This document shows positions 8,347 to 15,024 of a DNA stretch of 15,024 nt, one piece after another (position 1 is the stretch's first letter; every line of letters begins with the position of its first letter). The stretch comes from Halocafeteria seosinensis. Taxonomy: Eukaryota > Sar > Bigyra > Bicosoecida. A program made the position numbers and the translations under genes. The DNA is taken from contig LVLI01000619.1 in NCBI GenBank assembly GCA_001687465.1, forward strand, positions 1 through 15,024, written 5' to 3'. The notes beneath the pieces were generated by a model. The model saw only the letters and a list, made by a program, of their open reading frames with translations. It was not told where the DNA came from and searched no databases.

Positions 8347-10172
8347 ATGTGTCTTGTCGGTCTCTACTGCGCTAGCCAGACAGCAGAGAGCACGCTACGC
8401 TTCCTGTGCATTCACATACGCGACGAAAATCTGGTACGTACCGTGCCTGCCTTCTTCACGGACATGCCATGGTATCATGACTCACTCGTCTACTGTATAC
8501 AGTCTCGACCGAGTCAAGATCCCTGGCTCCCCAAAGAATTCAGAGGCCGGGACGAGGAAAAGCCCCAGGAAGAGTCCGAACCAGAAGTGCTGTGCGGGAC
8601 AGATCTTCGCGCTGGAGGAACGTGGATGGGATACAATGTCAAGAAAGGTACTGTGCAGTGCAAACAGCAAGATCCGAAGAGAAAGACTTCCAACACAACT
8701 TGTCGTCGGTATGGTGGGTGCAGGAATCGTCAGTGGAATCACAAATGTGCGAACCAAGAAAAGAGTCGATAAGCCATCCGACCAACACACGCTGCGGTCC
8801 CGAGGGCTACTCATCAAAGATCTGTTGTCAGATCCAGGACGTATCCTCCCTGCAGAGTGCTGGAACTTGAAATCCACTGAGACAGCCAGAGTCGAATTAC
8901 CGTACGTGATGTATAACGTGATGTACAAACGACTGATAGTTCCAAACCATGCTATTTGAAACTACTCCGCTTTTGTTCTCTCCCAGAGACTATTACGATG
9001 GATTCGATGCCGTCTTAGCTTTGAACGGTGCCGGAAGCAACAAAGTGCTTTTCGTCTCAAATTTTGAATTAAACCCAGAAGAAGGTCGACTCATTGGTTC
9101 TGATAAACCATGTGAGAATCGCATGATTCCCTTGGGTAACCGAAGTTGTGTGGTGAAGAATGTTGATCCAGGTGCTCATGCTTTTTCGAATTCTAGTCTG
9201 GATGATGTAGAATGGCCAAAGGTCTCATACATGAAAGAACAGCTGCAGCAGAAGTTATCACAAGCAGCTCTGATAGAAGCGGTACTTGATATCAAGTGCG
9301 TCGAGAGTGATAGTACTGTGCCTTCGACCCAGGCAAGGGAGATTTGTATTGCGCATTGGCTGCTAAGTTGTATAGAGCCTGTTTGGTAAGAAGATAAATC
9401 CGCTTTTTCTAGCCATCGTCAGCTTACTTAGTTGAAAATTTTGGTGTTGAATTCACAGTACTGTCCCCGACATCGCTGACTATGTACATACGCCGACAGG
9501 TGAACGAATTGGAGATACAGTATCTAAAATGGAATTCAGCTGGTCGCCAATTCCGCAAGTTCTGGAACGCTACTTGCAACGGCATGCTTTCATTCCCCCC
9601 TATACTACATGGAACCTCATTAAGAGTGTTCCAGCGCTCGTTCGTGATCAAATGAAGAAGCATCATCAAATGGTTAAAATTGTTTTTGCTTTGACGGCGT
9701 TTATCGTGCTGATATTGCTCATCGCTTGGTGGACCAGCCATATCTCTCCGAACACCACTACGTCTGCGGTCTTCGCACTCGCTATTGGAGGACGCGTAGC
9801 GTTCTATATCGGGGCCTTAGCATACGCGTTCCTACTCTACAGAATGAAGCTAGTTCCGTACGTTTTGTTCACTGGGCTGATCCCTGAGACACTGGGGCAC
9901 TATATGCTTTCTCCATCCGCAGGTACGGAACAGGTTCGATCAGCATAATGGCCGAAACCACTCATTCCCGGTTTTTCTTCTATCGTCGCTGCTATGAGAC
10001 GGTGAAGCAAGTACTTCCGGACCGCTTTCAGCAGCGGTTTCAGTACGTAGCTGAAAATGCTGCAGGTAACAAGTTCACCGAAACGGTGAAACCATGTGTG
10101 TGGGAGGGGGATTCAATGCAATGTATTGTCGGGTTACATAATGATTGGATCGTTCACAGGGTCCCGAAATAA
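8347..10172 (+). CDS. TANGO2: TANGO2 / NRDE-family protein, 4 (or 5) exons
   Basis: Basic model: exons 8347-8647, 8724-8901, 8987-9385 and 9923-10172, phase-consistent, 375 residues. Family landmarks: N-terminal Met-Cys, IRDEN (24-28, the NRDE motif), DLRAGGTWMGYN (86-97), ITNVRTKKR (106-114) created by the first splice, YYDGFDAVLAL after the second, VDPGAHAFSN, and YGTGSISIM plus FFFYRR at the C-terminus. TANGO2 proteins act in or near mitochondria, ER and Golgi, with proposed roles in lipid and haem handling. The middle (after about residue 260) matches poorly. The last intron in this model is 537 bases, far longer than the others (76 and 85), and contains an open, splice-ready exon (9459-9857) encoding two membrane helices. 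Including it gives 508 residues in frame. The homologous path (LLSCIEPVW then YGTG) favours skipping. Confidence 0.86.
9459..9857 (+). CDS. Phase-symmetric cassette exon (or nested ORF) encoding two TM helices
   Basis: This 399-base stretch is flanked by acceptor GAATTCACAG and donor CC|GTACGT. The flanking introns would be 73 and 65 bases, typical for this genome. Both ends are phase 2, so inclusion inserts 133 residues into TANGO2 without breaking frame. The peptide has an amphipathic N-terminal part (IPQVLERYLQRHAF), a hydrophobic helix (VKIVFALTAFIVLILLIAWW, about 9676-9732) and a second hydrophobic region (about 9769-9840, AFYIGALAYAFLLYRM). If unspliced the frame runs on to a TAA ending at 9948. 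There is an internal ATG at 9529, so a nested separate gene of 139 residues is the alternative. I recognise no family. Confidence 0.5.
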
Positions 10173-10262
10173 TGAATCTAGTTGATGAACAATCCTGACC
10201 GAAAGGGTCAAAAAGCTAAAACGTTGTTGGTTTAAAGGGAGGGTCGAAAAAGTTTAAATTGT

Positions 10263-10768
10263 ATGGATTGGGAGCGTATTGTATAAGAAGACTTCTTCGG
10301 GTCGTACCGAAGAATTCTTGTGGTGAACAGCAGGAAGTGATCATGCAAGACGCAATCTTCCAGAACACAGAGTAGCTACAAGAAACCTGAAGGTGACGCT
10401 AAACCCTTCAGTGAGAATCACTGTAGACGCTACTCAAGCTGATGGATCAACTGGGGAAGGCATTTATCCCTTTGGTTCAACTTCCTTGGTAGGACGTAAC
10501 CCTTGGACCCCAAAGATGCCCTCGAGGAGGTACGTACGACAGTAATACGGGTTGGTTGACGTATCCAGCCACTCTAGATGCGTGTTGATGCAGGAATGGA
10601 AGACGCATTATCAACATATCGGGAGTATTTTGAGCAAAGAGGCGTCAGTATCCCAATCGCGTGGCAGTCTGCGCGTAGGTCGCAAGACAGAGTACTGCCA
10701 AGAACCAGTATACCACGTTTTCAGCAGTGTTGTCGGATGCAACACGCTATGATCCAATTCCTTTTTAA
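10263..10768 (+). CDS. Candidate small multi-exon gene, unrecognised
   Basis: A possible chain is 10263-10275, 10331-10533, 10578-10674 and 10725 (or 10728)-10768, giving about 118 residues and ending in TAA. The longest open piece reads RNLPEHRVATRNLKVTLN, then IYPFGSTSLVGRNPWTPK; a later piece reads EDALSTYREYFEQRGVSIP and the end reads SDATRYDPIPF. These look protein-like and the frames can be joined in phase. However, the implied introns are 55, 44 and about 50 bases, shorter than any well-supported intron here, and at the second one a stronger donor (AG|GTACGT at 10530) gives the wrong phase. It may be a decayed gene. No family recognised. Confidence 0.3.
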
Positions 10769-10901
10769 GAGCAATAGGGATTGTGGAAACCATCTTGTAT
10801 ACCGTGTTTTCCATCTTCTATCACCCATAATTTGCTGCTTGTAGTGCCTCGCTTACTCGTCGCCGACGTACAGATTTGGATTCCTCAAAAATATAAACAC
10901 A

Positions 10902-11084
10902 ATGGCTGCTACTTGGGAAAATATACCATCATGGGATTCAAGCTTCCATGTTGCGTCGTCCCCTGATGCAACGAACCAGCGCTTCAAATCGTTCTGCCTT
11001 GGAATAAACTCGTCCGAAAACTCAGCAGAATTTGAAATTCTCGATTCCTCGGAACGAATCCAGAGTATGGCACGGGGCCAGTGA
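10902..11084 (+). CDS. Possible first exon of unknown gene
   Basis: An ATG in a good context (AACACAATGG), about 10 bases after an AT-rich AAATATAAAC, opens 60 codons (MAATWENIPSWDSSFHVASS and onward). They end next to a donor-like CCA|GTGAGTCGG at about 11081. No matching downstream exon could be identified, because the sequence runs into degenerate repeats. The minus strand is also open here. Product unknown; could be a gene fragment. Confidence 0.25.
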   Translation: MAATWENIPSWDSSFHVASSPDATNQRFKSFCLGINSSENSAEFEILDSSERIQSMARGQ

Positions 11085-11526
11085 GTCGGTGTCCCTGTGA
11101 CACAGTGTGTGGCACTGTGTGCCCGCCACACTATCCAAACTCGTCAAAAGCAACAAACTTTTCGTTCACGTTTTGGTCAGAAATCCCGTCGTAGGGACCA
11201 GTAAAGCCTCCCGCAGGAGCGTGAGGAAGTCCCACTGAACGGAGGGGATTACGCATTTTTGATGCCGTCCGCTAGGAGGACCTTTGGCGCAAGCGCGATC
11301 CTGATGAATTGATTTCCGCTGGGAGGACCCTCGTACCAAGCGCGTCCCTCTCGACGAGGGGGTTCCTGCCAGAACGTCCTGGTGCCATTCACTGCTGCAA
11401 ATTCCTACTGATGGAATTGGTGTGCGCTGGGAGGAAGGAGTTCCTGCCAGAAGTTCCTGGTGACATCCTACTGATAGAACTGATTTCCGCTGGGAGGACC
11501 CTCCGAAGTACGTGGAAGTACCCGTT
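11085..11526. other. Degenerate repeat-rich interval
   Basis: No gene is supported. From about 11300 the sequence contains several variants of a module beginning GAACTGATTTCCGCTGGGAGGACCCTC-like (near 11303, 11414, 11480). The best copy, at 11468-11513, repeats almost exactly inside the tandem duplication that follows (near 11616). Near 11098-11125 there is also a GTGTGG / CCACAC inverted repeat in a CA/GT-rich tract. A 138-codon plus-strand open frame crosses the repeats but shifts register between copies. Confidence 0.5.
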
Positions 11527-11995
11527 GCTGGAACGCGACTGGCTGCAAGGCAAGCGCGAACCTTGCCATCCTCTGGGACGACCCTCTTACCAAGCGTGTT
11601 CCTCTCGAAGAGGACGTACTGATAGAACTGATTTACGCTGGGAGGACCCTCCGAAGTACGCGTTGCTGGAACGCGACTGGACCAAGAAGTCCTTCCTGCT
11701 TGTTAATGCACTGGCCACACGTTGAATGTGTGTGATGTGTACATTGTTTGCATGTTCATGCTGGAACGCGACTGATTGCAAGGCAAGCGCGAACCTAATG
11801 CCATCCTCTGGGAGGACCTTCTTACCAAGCGTGTTCCTCTCGAAGAGGACGTACTGATAGAACTGATTTTCACTGGCAGGATCCTCCGAAGTAAACGTTG
11901 GTTTCTGTAACTCGACTGGACCAAGAGGTCCTTCCTGCTTGCTAATGCACTGGCCACAAGTTGAATGTGTGTGAAGTGTATTGTTTGCATGTTTG
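11527..11995 (+). repeat. Tandem duplication, unit about 233-235 bases, two copies
   Basis: Copy A starts at 11527 and copy B at 11760, both with GCTGGAACGCGACTG. Both contain GCAAGGCAAGCGCGAACC, TTACCAAGCGTGTTCCTCTC, GAGGACGTACTGATAGAACT and TTAATGCACTGGCCACA-like ends with GTTGAATGTGTGTGA. Small indels and substitutions separate them, including stops in different frames. Parts of both copies read LTKRVPLEEDVLIELI, so the unit may derive from coding sequence that is now decayed. Confidence 0.8.
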
Positions 11996-12099
11996 CTAGA
12001 TGTACCAGAGCTCGAAAATGAACGTTCATCCGGCGTTTTGTAGTCAACTACCGTAGTAGACAATGAATGTACCGGTGTACAGTGTAAACTCCTTTCGTA

Positions 12100-12360
12100 T
12101 TATGTTGAGGTTCCAGAACAGAGACTGTCTACGAGAGACAGATGGAAACGAACTTGATAAAATCCAAGATGCTTTTCACATCCAGAGCAGAAGAGGATAT
12201 ATTTCCTGGGAATGAGTACATCTTTTGTAGCTTCAGGATCCGCACACGGCTTGGGTGTAGCTCTTAAGAACTTCGTGACTTTCTTCCATTTCTTGCCATG
12301 GTCATCCTTCACAAGTGGAGCAAAGGAAGACACAAATAGTAAGGGGAATGAAGTAAAGTG
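12100..12360 (-). CDS. Possible minus-strand exon, unknown
   Basis: The minus strand is open from 12360 to a TAA at 12100-12102. The peptide includes DDHGKKWKKVTKFLRATPKP, LIPRKYILFCSGCEKHLGFY and VRFHLSLVDSL. The residues read like a real protein, with a CSGC pair, but there is no ATG in the frame and no clear acceptor. It lies just downstream of the coiled-coil gene on the same strand, so it could be a further 3' exon of it or an independent fragment. Confidence 0.25.
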   Translation of the reverse strand, partial: HFTSFPLLFVSSFAPLVKDDHGKKWKKVTKFLRATPKPCADPEATKDVLIPRKYILFCSGCEKHLGFYQVRFHLSLVDSLCSGTST

Positions 12361-12398
12361 CTATGTAGATCAAATGTGTGAAATTATGTTTTCTATAT

Positions 12399-13454
12399 TT
12401 ATGGTCGTAGCCTCTTTTCCAATTCAACAAGCTTGAGCGCGTCCTTGAAATCGTCTGCGTCGTCATTGTTTTCATCGGAGCGCTTCAGTCTATCTTTCAA
12501 TACGCTAACCAGATTTTCTAAATTTTCTTCGTATTTTCCATCCACTGGATGTGCAGTCCCACTAGCCGCCTTCTTGATAGAACGAAGGGCTTCAGCTGCA
12601 GCGGAAAGAGTGATTCCCAGCTCCTCTGATTCAGCCTTCATTTTCTTGAGACTGGCGAAGATGGCCGCCCGCTCGTCTTCTTGAAGCGCATTGAAGCTTG
12701 GGAGGGCATTGCCTCCGTGGGTTCCTGGATTCGGTGTTTTCCCTTTCTCCAGACTCTCCAGAAAGTGAACCATATTTTTGAACGAGTGCAAACGGTAAGG
12801 CTTCTTTACACCCCTTTTCCACAGCGCTACGCGAAGCTGCATGTCGAGCAGGTCAACCAATGCACGTTCGTACAGACGGGGTTCATTCACTTCAAGCTTC
12901 GCCAGCTTTTCGTTCACCTCGTGGTTCTCCACTTTGAGCTTCGCCAGCTTTTCGTTCACCTCGTGGTTCTCCACTTTGAGCTTCGCCAGCTTTTCGTTCA
13001 CCTCGTGGTTCTCCACTTTGAGCTTCGCCAGCTTTTCGTTCACCTCGTCCAGCTCTTCGTCCGTGTTATTCTGCTTCTTTTCCATGGCTATCATTTTTTT
13101 CTTCGCATTTTCTAACTCCTGTTGAAGCACTTGGTTTTCCTTCCGCAAGGCTTGATTTTCTGCTCTCAAGGCGTCAATCTTCATTGTTTGGAATTCCAAC
13201 TTCTTGTTTATGTCCTCCAACTCTGACATGTTGTGCAGTGTCCTCGCAAGATGCTCCGCCCTGACTTTCTGCTCATTCGCAACAAAACTCTGCTGCGTTG
13301 CGAGAGCACTCGCCATCACATTGCCCACTTCGGCGCCTTCGGCGTGAACACGAAGCGCCTTATTCTCTTCACGCAGCGCCTCATTCTTTTTACGCAGCGC
13401 CTCATTCTTTTTACGCAGCGCCGTGTTTTCCTCTTCAATTTCGGCGAGCTCCAT
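12399..13454 (-). CDS. Coiled-coil protein with expanding heptad repeats
   Basis: A single 351-codon open frame. Residues 1-40 are heptads of the type ALRKKNE/ALREENK. Residues about 60-195 form a long coiled coil that includes tandem 14-residue units (NEKLAKLKVENHEV, three identical plus a partial). After about 196 the sequence becomes globular-looking (RALVDLLDMQLRVALWKRG, YRLHSFKNMVHFLESLEKGK), followed by helical segments with EEENLENLVSVLKDRL-like character and an acidic/basic end. I recognise no family; such proteins are usually structural or scaffolding. Immediately upstream of the ATG is a T-tract and TGTCAG, an acceptor-like site, so an upstream exon or 5'UTR intron is possible. GC content is higher than the AT-rich flank on the 5' side. 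Confidence 0.8.
   Translation of the reverse strand: MELAEIEEENTALRKKNEALRKKNEALREENKALRVHAEGAEVGNVMASALATQQSFVANEQKVRAEHLARTLHNMSELEDINKKLEFQTMKIDALRAENQALRKENQVLQQELENAKKKMIAMEKKQNNTDEELDEVNEKLAKLKVENHEVNEKLAKLKVENHEVNEKLAKLKVENHEVNEKLAKLEVNEPRLYERALVDLLDMQLRVALWKRGVKKPYRLHSFKNMVHFLESLEKGKTPNPGTHGGNALPSFNALQEDERAAIFASLKKMKAESEELGITLSAAAEALRSIKKAASGTAHPVDGKYEENLENLVSVLKDRLKRSDENNDDADDFKDALKLVELEKRLRP
12895..13048 (-). repeat. 42-base in-frame tandem repeat (two heptads per unit)
   Basis: Units begin at 12895, 12937, 12979 and 13021. The first three are identical base for base; the fourth is identical over about 28 bases and then diverges. Each unit encodes 14 residues, exactly two coiled-coil heptads, so copy changes lengthen the rod without breaking register. 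Confidence 0.95.
13355..13438 (-). repeat. 21-base in-frame tandem repeat (one heptad per unit)
   Basis: Two identical units at 13376-13396 and 13397-13417 (GCGCCTCATTCTTTTTACGCA on the plus strand) are flanked by diverged units at 13355-13375 and 13418-13438. Each encodes seven residues of the ALRKKNE type. Confidence 0.85.
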
Positions 13455-14078
13455 GTCGCTGACACAGGAAAAAAAAAAAAATAAATAAATAATTTGAACG
13501 AGGATATGGAGGCCTCAATCAATCATAACCCCATATGAAGCAGGCCAAAAAAACAAAAACAAAAATGAAAAAGTGAACTCGAAAAGGCAAATCTAGAGTC
13601 TTTTACGACCAAAAAGTCAAATATGAAGTTTCACAGGGAGGGCTGCAAATATTCACACCACTGGTTCGAACTTCGAACTCCTTCGAAGTTCAAACGTCCA
13701 ACTTCAACGTCAAAATGTCAGCACGTCTTCATTTATTGACGCTATATAAGGAGATTTGAATAAATGAAAACATGTATGAATGTCTATATTAGGTGTAGAA
13801 TTCAATTTTCTATGTCCTCTATATCAGTATTGATGCCATAGGGATTCATGAATGTTATAAATCGTCCTTCTTTGTTTTGTGAATGTCGCAATCTTCTACC
13901 ACTGTCCTCTATATGAGGCGCATGAATGAATATATTGATCATCCAATTATACTCTTCTTGACTTTCTTTACTATATTTTTAATTCCACTCTTTGATTTTT
14001 TCTGTTTAGGAGGATTAACCAATTTGTTTTGTCGTCTTTCACGCTGCTCTCTGTCTCGTCTACGGTATTGCTCTCTCT
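13455..14078. other. AT-rich interval between coiled-coil gene and retroelement remnant
   Basis: No gene is supported. It contains an A-tract with TAAATAAATAAAT (13470-13490), an AAAAAC-type stretch (13545-13570), a perfect palindrome (listed separately) and two copies of TGTCCTCTATAT (about 13813 and 13905). A TATATAAGG at about 13743 is oriented away from the coiled-coil gene. AT content drops sharply at about 14080, probably the edge of the inserted element. Confidence 0.45.
13668..13691. repeat. Perfect palindrome with 10-base arms
   Basis: GAACTTCGAA (13668-13677) and TTCGAAGTTC (13682-13691) are exact reverse complements, separated by CTCC. It lies about 215 bases upstream of the coiled-coil ATG, so it could be a dimeric protein-binding site, or just a repeat. 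Confidence 0.85.
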
Positions 14079-14880
14079 AAATTGAAGCGTACGGTGGCTT
14101 CTCCAAGACATTGTTGGACCTGGTGGGTCGCCTGACTGATGCCGTGGTGCCGCTAGGCGCCTCTCGATATGTGAAAGCGTGCGAAAAACAAAAGCTCATC
14201 TCCTCTCTAGGGGTTACGCTGGTCAAATCCCAGTGCAAAATGGTGGACTCCTTTTGCGGATCATTTCACGACTTCACTACCCAGATAGAGGGCCTCAACA
14301 ATCCTGCGATATCGGGGGCCATCAACGCTAACGTGGCGCTCAAGGCCCTCAACCGCCTCAGCTTCAACATCCAACTGTTATCCCGCTGAACCCCAGCCAA
14401 ACTGGCGGCCAGGCTGCTCTGGCCTTGCCAATTCCGCAGCCACCCTCGGAATCACAATCCTCAGTGGTGGAACCTGTACCCTCAGAGCTGGGACTGATGT
14501 GTGCAGCTGACCTTCCACCAGTCATAAACGAAACGGACGTCTTCGAAGGCCTCCTCTGCCAGACCGATGGCGCTTCCAAGGGCAACCCAGGGCACGCGGG
14601 AGCTGGGGCCCAACAAAACCTTCGTACTGCCGCAGCTACTCGAGTGGTGGAACGGATGAAAGTTCATAAATATGGGGCAGTCTGTCAGGAACTTGGAAAG
14701 AAGTTAATCCCCTTTGCGTTTCAATCATATGGTGGTATAGGAGAGGATGCGGTAGATTTCCTATCTCAGCTTAAACATCGGCCCGCTTCTCTTCATGTAT
14801 CTCATCCTAAGAAATATGTGGAATGTCTTCGTGAAGGGTTGTCTTGTCGGCTTATGCGGTCCAATGTCAACTTACTCTGA
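14079..14880 (+). pseudogene. Damaged retrotransposon 3' region with RNase H fragment
   Basis: Two overlapping open frames. The first (about 14079-14389) reads LLDLVGRLTDAVVPLG, then SGAINANVALKALNRLSF; the second (about 14360-14880) is first proline-rich (LPIPQPPSESQSS) and then contains QTDGASKGNPGHAGAGA. That is the first strand and active-site Asp motif of RNase H as found in non-LTR retrotransposons. Immediately after it comes KVHKYGAVCQELGKKLIPFA and GGIGEDAVDFLSQL, the type of segment found at the very end of reverse-transcriptase polyproteins. The rest of the RNase H domain, and any reverse transcriptase, are missing, so the copy looks internally deleted. The TGA at 14878-14880 ends the frame. 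Confidence 0.6.
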
Positions 14881-15024
14881 GTAGTGTGTATTGTTGATGA
14901 TCTTGGAATATTACTGATCAAAGGTAGAAGCATAAACAGCTACACCACCTCTCTCTCTGGGTAAGACTAACTGAAGCCATCTGCAGAGTAAGTTGACATT
15001 GGACCGCATAAGCCGACAAGACAA
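14839..15024. repeat. Perfect 41-base inverted repeat at retroelement end
   Basis: 14839-14879 is the exact reverse complement of 14984-15024. The left arm is the coding end of the retroelement remnant; the right arm begins an opposed copy that continues past the window edge, so the true arm length is unknown. The 104-base spacer (14880-14983) is unique. In the opposed copy the frame reads through (CTCTGCAGATGG) instead of meeting TGA. Confidence 0.95.

Noticed and set aside
8354-8959. 201-codon single open frame as an independent protein
   Set aside because: Only its right part (ITNVRTKKR onward) is coding, as TANGO2 exon 2. The left part is the wrong frame of exon 1 and the first intron.
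11309-11725. 138-codon plus-strand frame over the repeats as a gene
   Set aside because: The frame passes from one register of the repeat to another between copies, with no recognisable domain or splice structure.
11587-12063. 158-codon minus-strand frame over the tandem duplication as a gene
   Set aside because: The two repeat copies are read in different registers, so the peptide does not repeat as a conserved unit would. It is probably a by-product of stop-poor repeats.
12895-13048. CRISPR-like array
   Set aside because: The 42-base units are contiguous with no spacers and lie in frame inside a eukaryotic coiled-coil gene.
12681-13125. Plus-strand frames rich in FASFSFTSWFST and FVHLVVLHFEL repeats
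   Set aside because: They are antisense readings of the 42-base coiled-coil repeat; the repeat simply lacks stops in several frames.

Overview
The window is nuclear DNA from a microbial eukaryote. Genes on both strands are split by short GT-AG introns, mostly 62-86 bases, and splicing at them restores uninterrupted, family-like proteins. A convincing B9D1 gene (ciliary transition zone) implies a lineage that builds cilia or flagella, such as a zoosporic fungus, an oomycete-like or other stramenopile, or a flagellated alga. I cannot place it more precisely from sequence alone.

Layout. 158-1111 (+): a four-exon gene for an uncharacterised helix-hairpin-helix-like protein. 1112-2145: no gene seen, but it holds a diverged 341-base-offset repeat. 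2146-3459 (+): a five-exon GNAT acetyltransferase with a long polar tail, overlapped at its 3' end by a possible antisense gene (3374-3802, -). 3803-4391: no convincing gene; contains a GC-rich block with interlocking inverted repeats. 4392-5801 (+): six-exon B9D1 with an extra, highly charged C-terminal tail. 5957-8242 (-): three-exon S9 family serine peptidase with a complete catalytic triad, convergent with B9D1. 8243-8346: a 104-base divergent promoter region. 8347-10172 (+): TANGO2/NRDE-family gene whose last intron contains a phase-symmetric 399-base open exon encoding two transmembrane helices.

The right third is less tidy. 10263-10768 (+) may be a small gene with unusually short introns, and 10902-11084 a possible first exon. 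11300-12000 is a degenerate repeat block including a 233-235-base tandem duplication. 12100-12360 (-) is a possible exon. 12399-13454 (-) encodes a coiled-coil protein whose rod has grown by in-frame 42- and 21-base repeats. 13455-14078 is AT-rich with a perfect palindrome. 14079-15024 is a damaged retrotransposon 3' region with an RNase H fragment, ending in a perfect 41-base inverted repeat that runs to the window edge.

The genes do not form an evident pathway; they look like ordinary dispersed eukaryotic genes. The most interesting items are the transmembrane cassette inside TANGO2, the coiled-coil repeat expansion, the interlocked inverted repeats near 3964-4010, and the fold-back retroelement end.
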